Assembly (NCBI RefSeq): GCF_921293095.1
Contig: NC_060252.1
Location: forward strand, 74,296,866 to 74,360,865
Origin: Ischnura elegans
Lineage: Eukaryota > Arthropoda > Insecta > Odonata > Coenagrionidae
Direction: 5' to 3'
DNA length: 64,000 nucleotides
The notes beneath the pieces were generated by a model. That model did no database searches. It saw only the letters and a program-made list of their open reading frames with translations, and was not told the DNA's origin. Shown here one piece after another: positions 32,201 to 44,200 of the stretch (positions within the stretch are counted from its first letter, which is position 1; each line of letters begins with the position of its first letter). A program made the position numbers and the translations under genes.

Positions 32201-35200
32201 TCCTCGGGAGGGGAAGATGAGGAAGGGGAGGAGGAGGAAGAGGAGGAGGACGAGGGAGGGGGTGAGGGATTTTCCTCGGAGGAGGAGAACAGCGATGGGG
32301 GGGAGGATGGGGAGGATGAGGATGCCGCTGGAGAAGACGAGGATGGTGATGAGGAGGGGGAGCCGTCCGAGGGAAGAATCCCCCTCAGCCTCAGCGACAA
32401 CCTGAAGAAACTACTCGAGGATGATGGCGACCTGATTACGTGCAAGCACAAGGTTTCTCATTCCCTTGTCTGTAGATGTAGTGCTGTGAAGTCTTAAGGC
32501 CTGGTTTCACGAGATATCAAAGCATGCGAGTTTGTGTCTAAATGCATGAACGATTTAGGTGGAGCGGAACATGTACTAGTGCTTGAACCTAATTAGAGCA
32601 GGTTCTATTTTCTGTTCATGAATTCGTACAATTTGGGTGGTTACGCGAAGCATTTCGGCATTGCTGTGAATGCTACTTGGGTCATCCACCAGGTAATCCA
32701 CAATGGCTGCCGACTGCCGAGGTTTCAGGGTATGAGTTGTCAGGGCTGAAAATGGAAGAAACTAAGTTAAAAGCGACCTTGTAGATAATAAGTCCTTCAG
32801 CCCTGAGGATGGAGTATGACTCTTACCCCGAAGCGTCGGTAGCCATGGAGGAGATTACCCGGTGGACCACCCAAGCAGCCTTCACTTCCAGCATACACCA
32901 GGAAAGCATCAGATCTTTTTTTTTGTTTCGCCATTCATTTTTGCATTCATGAACTTCATTAACTTGTGTGTGTTAATGTATCTTGTAACCAGGCCTTTAA
33001 AGAATTGCTCTGAACTTAAAACGTACAGGGTTGATGCCAACTTCCAACACTAGAGATGGTCAGAAATCAAATCACCAAAAAAAATACAATCCAGTTACTT
33101 TTAATGGGTGAATTGATTTCAGAGGAAGTTTTTAGTGATTGTTTTAAGGTTGTAGTGAGTGGAGTGGAGCCTAATATCCTGTGAGAATTTCAATGACACC
33201 TTCAGCTCAATGCTACATTTTAAAAAACTTTTTATAATTGTTACTACCACAATGGCTCATATGCATAGAAGTGAAGTGACCAGATATCTCCCTTTCTGTG
33301 GCTCAGTTATTCTTTTTGCAGTAATACTTCATGTCCAGTTATCCCCCTCAACAATTTGGAAATAATCAACTATCCAATGTCATAAATTCTTGCTTTTTTC
33401 AATTTAGGTCTGGTTTGAAACAGAAAAATTGTAAGCTTTAATGGAGAAATATGTTTTACATTTTGAACCCAGATTGTCTAGGGTTGAAGGCTTGAATTCT
33501 GAGCTTCTTATATGAATTATGTGGTAAGTAGATGTGCCATAGATGTCATGGGAGCCTAATTTTCCTATCATATTCATGATAAAGTTCATAATAAGTATAT
33601 GAATAGGTACATATTGACTGTGTCTATTCTGTGCATAGTTGCTTTTAACTTAGTTTCTTCCATTTTCAGCTCAATTCCCTATAAGAAATAAGTAAAACTT
33701 TTTGATTTTTTACAGTCCACAAGTTATTAATGCCTGGGCTACAAATGTTGAAATGCTTTTGCTTCACCTTCAGGTCTAGTTCAAAATGAAAAAGTTTTAC
33801 TTTATTATATTTGCCAAGCTTTTCCATCATATCTCGCTAAATTCAGTTGAATTCAATTCCCGTAGATGAACAGTGTCCAGTATTGCAGAAATATATTTTT
33901 AAGGCTTTTGTGTATCTGAGGAACATCACTTACGTAGTTTCAAAACCATTATGTATTCCTTTCATAGAAAATTCTAATTTTGATTTAATCAATTTCTCCC
34001 TGTAAATGTAAAATCCCTGTGCTAGTGATGCGTGGAATCTATAATCTCTGAAGTCGTTTGAATGTTGCTTAATGGAATTTGTTAGGATTCTGAGGAATAT
34101 TTGAACCTGTGGTAGTACTTCATTCAGCTACACCATTAATACTCATGTAGTACGTAACATGCTAGAGCAAATTTTTGTATTGCTTCTTATTTTTCTGATA
34201 AAACTACCAAGGCTGGTGAGAAATGCATACAAATATCTCTGAATATCTTAATGTGCTCTGAAGCTCTTCAGATAAGTAGCTATTGAGTAGCATTCTCACT
34301 ATAATCATTTCTATAATTAGTTGTCTCAGGCGTGACTTTATGGAATCTATTAAATATAATGAAAAGTAAAGGTCAAATTACAAAGTTTTCTTCACTTTTC
34401 ATTATGATCATTTGTCATTTTCTAGGCTTACGACTGGCTGAATTTTGTTATATTTTTAATCTCCCTGAAATAAATGAAAGTGTGACAATGGAACTTAGTT
34501 GGTATTATATTGAAATAGTGATTAAACACTGGTAGCCAGAGAACGAGATTGCTCCCGAACTATCAGCCTAGATGATGCTCCCTCACTCAAATAGAAACTT
34601 ACTCTTAAGTGTTATTCGTATCAATAGAAAAATCTTTCCGTTCTGAAGTGGCATCAGTCCTTACAATCTTTTGGTGTGAGTGTTTTTGGCAGATCAATTT
34701 TCATAGCAATTTACGCTCCTTTATTTCCCTTGTTTGAAAAATATTTCTCCTGAAGTTGGTTAGGCTGCCTGCCTCTCCCAATGTTATAGCAATATTGGAG
34801 GGCTTCATGAAGCAGTATGCACTCAATCAGCTGTTCCCAGCGACAATATCTCCTGAGAAGAGGAAGAAGCAGCCAAGGAATCAGCATCACCACCATGCTA
34901 ATGGACATGGTAGTCGAAGACCCAGGGATTATGAGAAGGCTTTGAGGAGGTTAGTCATTCTCCTTTTATGTTTAAGATTGTGCACTTTGGTAACGCAGCA
35001 CTTGGTGCAGAAGGAAACCTCCTGAGACTGACAAGCACAGGAAGGGTTGAACATAGAATTAGGGAGGGGTGGCTGGTGAAAGGGGGTAGGAGTTGCCCAG
35101 TGCAGTACATACAGGGATAGGTTTTGTCCAGTCCATGGTAGGGATTGGAGTTTGTTTGTCCTTCTAGTCTGTGAAGACGAGTTATGGTGTCACTGATAGA

Positions 35201-38200
35201 TTTATCTCAAACGGGTGGAAATAATTAGATATTGTTAGAGCTCTCTGTGTCTTAAAATGAATATGAAATTGCCATGTTTACTAACTGCTTAGAAGAGGTT
35301 GAACATATATCTTCCTGCGAGTATAACTTTGTTATTTGCGTGATTCATTTCTGTATGCCTTCTTTAGCAGCAGGATTTTTTTATGTAGCAAAACCGGCCT
35401 TAGTTATAGGTGGGCTCCACTGTACTTCAATTTGTGGCTCTCTAAGGCTAAATCTTTGTTTAGTTGATTGTAAACCTCCCATTTGTATCCCAGGGTAGCG
35501 CTTGAATTATTTGAGGTTAATTCTGATGCATAACTGAGCACTTACCCAATAAGTTAGGAATGAGTGCTTGAGATCATTCTATTAACCTAACGCATCTTTT
35601 TGGTGGACTTTTCTTGATGGATGTTTGGTGACTGAGCTCTCTTTTATTGATGTCATGCATTGCATTTTGATAGTACATAGATGACAAGATGTTTGACCTA
35701 ATTCATGTCATTCATGTTTTTTCAGCTTGAATCTCTGCAAAGAAGTGGTAGACGGTATTAGGATATATTTTGATCACACCTTGAGTGGATTATTGTTGTA
35801 TGCCCAAGAAAAAGAACAGTATGAGGAAGAGGTGGCATCGTTAGCATCACTTTCCAACTCATGTCGAAGTGAAGGGAGGAGTTCAAATAGCAAATATACA
35901 CCAACAAAATTCGCTGTCAAGCAGGAGCAGAACAACAGGTTAGTCAACATAGTTTAAAAAATGCAATTCCAATAAAATTAGTAGGTATCCTCCCTTCATT
36001 TGAATTTTTTTAATTTACCCGTATTGCCTTGCTATGGGTCCTTTTACAAACCTGATTTATAAGGTAGCAAATTTGGGACACTTAGGCTGGGTACATAATT
36101 CATAGGTTTTACATACTGGTAATTTTTATCTGAATGATCATTGTTTTTTTCTGGACATAATTATTTTTTCTTCATTTTTATATTTCAACCACTTAATGAA
36201 TGAACGAGTGATAAATTTCTACGAAGAAAATTTATTTATGATTGATATTATTGCTTCATTGCAGCTATGATACTCCTGGAAGGTTAACTATTGAGGACTT
36301 TTTAAGTGTGCAAGTTAAAGAGGAACCTCGCATCTCATGTGGTGATTCTGATAAGGAGCTATCGGATTTAAAGCACGATATTAGTGTGAAGTCTCCATTG
36401 AAAGAAGAAAGGCATGGTGAAGAGAAGGGTGTTAAGCATTTAGAGAAATCAAAGGACTCTTTTCATGATCTCAAGGATGACTCCAGTAAATTTCCTCGAC
36501 TAGAATCAACTGGAGAAAGTCGGGTGGAAGGTGCTAATCAGTCACTCTCAGGGACATTTCACAATGCCATGTCAAGGTTAGTTCCCTGAAATTTTCAAAG
36601 TATACCTCTTGTCTGGCCTCTTTTCCCATTAAGGTGACTCTAATATCGATGACATTATTTGACATTTAAACATTATAAAAGATTCAATAGACACTTGTTA
36701 CGAGGGGGGACCCTAAAATAACTGGATGGAAATTGCTGTGTGCGTCGGCTTCATATTTTGGGCTTCTCCCACTAGATAGATGTTATTTCATCATTTCTGA
36801 GTCAGCATGTGTAACAGCATGGCTTTAGACGGGTGTAACCCCTGGTGACAATTTACATTCAGTTTTTTGACCCCTTTCATTTTTGAATTGGCCTGATATT
36901 CGAGAACATGGTGCAGCGTTGAAATTTTGTTCTCTGCTTGGTAAAATTTAGTCGGAATACGTTTTCAACATACAGTAGATTCCGTTTAATGGGTCCACCG
37001 GTTACTTGGGGCAGCCGCTTAATTGGGGCAGATCTTGAAGAACAGAACCCAATAGAGGAATATCCCAGAGTATTCTCCGCTTAATTGGGACAGCATGCCG
37101 CTTTATTGGGCCATGAGTCGGCGACATAGACTCTATACTCGTGACGAAATTAAAATTTTTTGTTTTCAGAATATGTACTATTTTTTTTATATTTTCCTCC
37201 TTTGATTTACTCTTATTTTTCACAAATGTTCCTATTCTTGCCCTATTTTGAAAGCTCTTGTTGTTATGTTATCCGCGATAGGATAGGACTTTTCTTTACT
37301 AGGACTTAGTAAAAGACATTCATTCAGCGTCGCCCGTGGCTGTGAAAAATGTTTTTAACAAAAATGTTATAATTCTTAAAAATGATAATAAATTATCTAA
37401 ACTTGCTGATAGATTAATAGTTTAATTAACTTATGTTACATTATAAACATTCTTTAGTCTTCTTTCTACCATTTCAAACTTTTTTATGCCCATATACAAG
37501 AGAGTTCGCCTAATCGGGGCAGCCGCTTAATTGGGGCAAAGTGCACAAGTCCCGATGTGTCCCAATTAACCGGAATCTATTGTATTAAAAAGAACATGCC
37601 TAGAAAATACCTCAAGTGTTCGATTGGAAACCGCGATTCAAACCCGGCAACATGTCGATCGAAGACTTTCAACACCCGGGCCGGCCTTCCAGGTCCAGAA
37701 CTGATGAAAATGTGGAAATAAAACTCGTGCCCTTGTGTACGAGCGCTCTTGATGGGTTTCCATAATGGGCCTCATCTGTGACCTCCTCCCTGACCTTTTT
37801 GTGCCACCTTCAGCTTTGAGATCTAAAAATGCATTACTCCTTCAAGACTCTTTGAAGCATTTGATGTGTTTCTGTTTCATTCTTCCCAAGCTGCACACAA
37901 AACTTGAACTGTTGTTTTAGTGGATGCTCCATTGTCCTTGGACACAATAAAATACATATTTTGAGTGAATATGCATCCTACTGCTCGGAGCAAACTGAGA
38001 CTGGGCACATTTTGAAGGGCAGACCCTCCATCACATTATCCAAATATGCTGCAATGGATATTCACTTCAAAATATAATCATGCATGTTACGTTCATAGTG
38101 CAGCCTGTACGCCGTACTCACTAAAACGTGCTTCCATTTTACGTAGGAACATGACCATATAGGCTGCTGATGGTACTCAATAACAATATGTAAGCACCTT

Positions 38201-41200
38201 TACACATGCCTATGTAAGAAGTTAGGCTCCAACATATGATCCTATATGAGCATGCGGGAAGCTACATGGTACCCTAGGTTCTCAACCAAGTTATTTCAGG
38301 CATATTGGCCGATGTTTCGGAAAACGACTTTTCTTCCATTTTCAAGGTATGTTACTCAATGAATTTCCGATTTCACACTCATATTTCACATGCATTGAGT
38401 AACATGCCGTGAAAATGGAAGACAAATAGTTTTCTGGAATGTCGGCCAATACGCCTGAATTTACCTGGTTGAGAACTCTGGAAGAATTCCTAAATATTAT
38501 TCACCAGGAAAAATGAAAATCGTTTAAAAATTATCTTGTGTGATGTATTATTTTGTTCTTTCCTGGCTTATGGTAATGGTGAAATCTTCTTGTGTTTTTC
38601 ACGCCCTGAGGATGTTGGCGGAGGTAGCTGTCGAAACATCGGGTTACAAGCAACTCACCCGGTGGAAAATCCAAGAAGATTTCATTAGAAAAATTATATT
38701 ATTTGTAGGATGCTTCCCAAAATAATTAGATGATTGTCAGCAAATATCTGCTTTCTTCCTACCTATCTAATGCGGAGCTTTTCTTTTTAAATACCTACAG
38801 TGCGGCCAGTACTAGCTCAAGCTACTCAACGCCCTCCTGTGTGACTCCATCCAATAGGGTCTCATCAGTAGCTCATGATCGGTCATCCATCAATTCAATG
38901 GGAATGACTGCCAGCGAAAATGCCCTGTTAAGAAAAATAATGAATTGGAGGATGGTTCCCGAGGGAGCTGGTGTTGCCAATACCCCATCTCAGCTGTATG
39001 GTGCCCCACACTTGGCCCGATTATTTGGTGAGAAAGTCTTGAACTCATTCATCAGATCTTATCTTTAAAATTGGCTATGTACGTGAGTGCCTAAGCATGA
39101 AAAGAGAAATTCCCTGTTAACTTAATTGAACGCTGTTCAAATAACCCATGATTATAGGGACATGCAAAAGGTGGGGTTATTTTATAGCCAAAAAAGTGGT
39201 GATACATATTTACAAAAGCGAAGTTATTTTGCCCTGAAATCGGTGTTATTTTAACGGCAAAATAATTGATGTTGATTGAGAGCCATGCTTTCAGTGGCCC
39301 ACCCATTGCCCTACATTTAGGATACTATTGACCGGGTATAATTTAACCAATAATATGCATGGAGTATTGACTGAATTCACCTACATATTTTATCCTACGC
39401 ATATCCATATATCCAGCTTACATAGAGAGAAAAATTACTTTTGATTGTCTGTAATTTCAAATGAAATATTGCTATTTTGATCAAGTTGTCTTCTTTTAGA
39501 TTTGTCCTCTTATCTGTTAACACAGTGCTATAGCAGGAAAGAAATCTTTCTGAGTCCACATTTGCAGAGGGGATCCAAATTGCTTAAAGGCCCTTAGATC
39601 CAAACAATGTCTCAGACAATTTGAGCTCTGGATTGTTTTAACCCTTTTACTGCCATTGGGCCGATATATCCGCCCTAGCTTGTTGAGCAAAAACTGCCTG
39701 GGGCCGATTTATATGACTCTTTTTTCGTGATTGAGGCCTTTTCATTGGCTGTAATTTATGTAAACCCTCATAATCTATCTATGGTTATAAGATATGAATA
39801 TATCTTAAGTATTGGGGAAAAATCTAGATGTATTAAATAAAATTAAGTGGCTGAAAATTTAAAAAATATGAAATGTTGCAAATTCTGGAAAATAGCCTTG
39901 GCAGTCTTCGCACATCCTACCCGAAATATGCTGGCAGTAAAAGGGTTAAAAATATGTCCACTGAACCCCGGGAATTTTGCTTTTGTAGTAGTTTCTGTAA
40001 TTCTCCCAACCCCAGCATCAACTTCTCTGTCTCCATTGATTCGAGGCCATGAATTTTTTGTCTTTAAGCTAGGGTTCACGTCTGTAGTTGAAACTTCTTG
40101 GGGATCAAAAACTGAGATCTTTTCAAATTCCTATTTTTCTACTTAGGTCTTCTACCATAAGAGAACTAAATTTAGTTGATGCCTTTTAAGCCATCTGCAT
40201 AGGTATTGACTTTACAGCTGCTGCTTTAGAGGTTCTCATGTTTTGCAAACGTAATAAGTAGTTTTATCGAAAAAAATACTATTATGAATATTCTCGAGAC
40301 TCATTTAAAACTTCTGTAACTCTTTCGAGGCGGTGGAGTTCTCTCCGTAACATGAATTGAGGACTGAGGTCCATGAGACTCTTCCGTCCCCTGTGTATAG
40401 AGCATTTATGCTGGACACCTGTTTAGAAAGGTCATGTGGATAATCACACATTCTCAACACCAACCTTTTTCGATCCTTCCTAGTGGGGACTTCGCATTAT
40501 CTTGGACTCCGAGGGTAGTTGGGTCTCCCTCCTTTCGTGGTTTATAACCCTACCAGCGGCATTGGTTTGCTGTCAACTCATGCTTTGTTTATATCAATTA
40601 GCTACTGTAAACTCTCGATTATACGAAATCAGGGGGACCGGAAAATAGGCACTTCATAATATTGAGTTTCGTAATTTCAAACATTTTTAATAAGTCGCAA
40701 AAAAAATGTTGCTTTAGTTCCCATCACCCTTTTTCTGTCTTTATTGGCCTTCTTTAAAATTTTTGGTGGCTATTTAAGATGGAATTTAAAAAAATGCTCT
40801 TTCTTATTGATTTTATTCTGTGAAAGATCGTTAAAAATCATACAGCCTTAAATTTTCCGTTCTTTGAAGTTGAATATCAATGATCTTAGCGCTAAAGAAA
40901 TTACTGTCCATTTTAGAAAATGCAATCAAATAAAATCTTTAAAATTTTTGCACAAGAATTTAATCTGAGAATTTTGTGGTTAGTAGCGAATAGCAACTAT
41001 TATCTACGCATAAGATAGATATTTGTTTCCAACACCTACGAAATTTAACGGCAGCCCGCCTAACCGCCATTTGTGATGCCTTCTATTGCTCAGTGACGAG
41101 AAAAAAAAGAGGTTCATAGCCCATTTCCAAAATAACCATGGTAGGTTAATATTTGTAGTTCCTTCCGTATCGTCAGGTGAATGTACGGTCTTTTAAATTA

Positions 41201-44200
41201 GTTATTTTCATTATGATTCAGTTACAATCATAAAATATGTAGGATATGATTTTCTAGCGGCGAATATTTGAAGTATGTAAATTCTTTTCGGGCTCTCCAT
41301 CCGGCTGCCGTGGTCCATCATCTTTGAGGACGTTAAAAATGGAAGACTTTTTATTCCTCATCAAGGCCATTGATGCCGGTAGTGAGGTGCCATGTTTATG
41401 TAATAAGTCTCTTCTTTTATGCTGACAGGAGAAAAACTGGTGAAGCATCTTCCATTATCTGGGAAATAAAGAGAGAAACTTTGCAATCCACTTTCATTTT
41501 TTTTTAATTCAACACATGCTTTATCATTTCTCAGCATATTTAGGTGAAGTATTGACTCACTTTTGTGAATTCCCAAAAATTATACACCAAAACATGTACC
41601 TTAACCTCATTTAGTTTTCATGTCTCTTTCTCCATCGTGTTGAAAATTATGCAAAGTATCATTAGTATAGAGAAAAGATTTTTTGTGTTAGCACTAAAAA
41701 TTAGTCACGCCATTATCGTAAAATAAGTAGTAGCGTGGAAAGGGCAAAGCAAACAACTTATTTCTGTTGAAAGTCTGCCGAGACGAAGAGATAGAATTTT
41801 ATAATCGCAGCACCTCACATCTTGTAGGTATCATTGATGACGAAGGATCTTTGATTTAATCGTTGGCTTAGAGGTAGATGGAGTGCCTTACCTGGACAGA
41901 CACCCGAGAAGAATTTAATTCAATCATTCTTTAGTTCTTTCTCCTTCCCATGTTAATATTTATTTCCATTTATGGCGTGCCTATTTCTTGCACGAAAACT
42001 AAAGGAAGGCAAGGTATTGATGTATAATTTTCAAGAGTTCACAAAAGTAATCAACATTGCAAAATTTTAAATCTACACGATATTTAGAAAATAATCTGCC
42101 CGAAATACGATGTATTTCAAGCATCATTTAAGTTTGTTGACCATGTTTATAGTGGGTTAGCAAAACCAAATATTTAGCAGAATTGCTAATTTTTTAGTCC
42201 CATGAACATTAAGTAATGGATTTAAAAAAGTTAGGTGTTTCGTTTACTTTTCCCCTATATGCGATTCATGCTTCCTAACTTGGCTAAAATGATAAGGGTA
42301 AATTACGGAATTGGTGAGGCAGGTAGCCCAGTCGTATCTTTGCGTGAACGAAGTGGGAGGAAATGCTAATCTGCCAAGTCTCACGGGAGCAAGAACAGAC
42401 TAAAATTGTCAAGAAATGACAAAACATGTGTCGTAGCCAATAAAAAGAATGCGGTTAACAAAGTTTTCCTCTTCATATCCCCAATAATGGAAAATACTTC
42501 TCCTGCCTCTGTCCAGTTAGAAACTTGCCCCCGTTGCTTTGAAAAATAGTCAAAATTATGCCTTTTGGTTATTGATGACAATAACTTAATATTATATTTT
42601 ATGCAGGATAAAGTATATAAAAGTTAATGGTATTTTACTAAGTGGATAGCATGAGTATCAAAATATTACAAATAACTAATACAGTAGACTCTCTTTAATA
42701 CAAACTAAGTTTTCATTCCTACGAAGTAGTCATGGTGCTATCGAAAAAGGTACATTAACATGTGATAAAAAGAAATAATATTGCAAATTTTTCATCGTCA
42801 TGAAATTACAAATTGAAGTCAAATAGGTCCCAGCAGCATCGAAAAATATTGTCACAAAGTTTGATGCATTCCCAATCCTAAGTAAAACAAATCACTAAGC
42901 ATTGCTGTACACCCCACACCATAGAATTTAAGAATTTCTGGGTAAACAAATTTATAATGAATTTGCGGACCTTGAAGGGCTAATACAAGCATGAATAAGG
43001 AGAATGCATCTTTCTCTGTTCAGCTTGGGATGAGTTAGGACTACCAGGTGAATCAAATCCATAAAGTATCCAGTTTCACAAACATAACTGGGAAAGTGAG
43101 TCAAACAGGAAATGGGAATTAGCCGGCAGAATTGTATGCACTGGTGCTCATGTTGTGTCCAGAATCAGAATACAAAAAGAAAGGATAGTTCCACATCATA
43201 GGCAGTTTTTTCCATTTTGTTTTATTTGTTGATAAATAAAATGCCAACAAAATTGGTGTATGGCTTTTATAAATACTGCATTTATCTTACAATTGCAGCA
43301 ATCATTGGTCATACTTACAATTTACTTCAAAATAGTGAGGTATTAGCTGTCCGAATCACCGAAATAGAGGCCAAAAATAGTCAGGTCACCCGTATTTCTT
43401 GTCCCTGCTTCTTCCTTTGTCGTGGTGCACTGGTCATCGTCGTTTAGATGTGGGTTTCTTTATATCTGATGGAATATTTTTGATGATATACCAACATTAC
43501 TACTATCTGTGCAATGGAGCAAATTTCCTTCTGAAAGAAATGCTCAAATAATGACCATGACTAAGAATGATGCAGCCTGTGATTTTCCCATTGCATGTTG
43601 GAATGCTTTTTTATTGCGTATACTTACCGTATATGTCTGAATATAGTCTCCCCTTTTTTTTCCAAAAATGCCCGTGATAAAAGTTAAGGGGGGGACTATA
43701 TTCAATCCCATTTTAAAATTTTTTCCTGAAACTCAAGAAACTCAACTTCAAACTCAATATTCGGAGGAATACGGTATGTGTCATCTGATTGCCAATCTTA
43801 TTAATGTGTCTTAAATAACTTTAAATGTTAATGTTAAAATGTATAATTATAATCTAATCAATGACAATACAACATTGAAACAACAAAATACCGTATAAGC
43901 TTGTGTAAGAGGCGCACACATGTAAGAGGCGCACCCCTATTTTGAGGATCGAAGCTATAAAGAAAAAAAATTTTGCGACATTTTTTTATCCTATCGTGCG
44001 GTGTTGCAGACGTATGCCTGGAATTTCGACAGTTATCGAAATGTCCTCTTTCAGTACTATTTGAAAGAGGAAATTTTGATAACTGCGGCGGCATAAGAGG
44101 GAGTAGAAAGAGTTCCGATCCTCTCTTTGCATACGCCATCGCTCTACGTTGCTTGTCCTACTCACGAGCAATTTTGTTTAAAAGCTCTCGCAGGAGTATT

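Noticed and set aside
31921-32451. Minus-strand 176-codon Ser/Pro-rich open frame
   Set aside because: Exact antisense of the Gly/Glu-rich MSL3 exon 4; the purine-rich coding strand forces the opposite strand open. No domain or start context.
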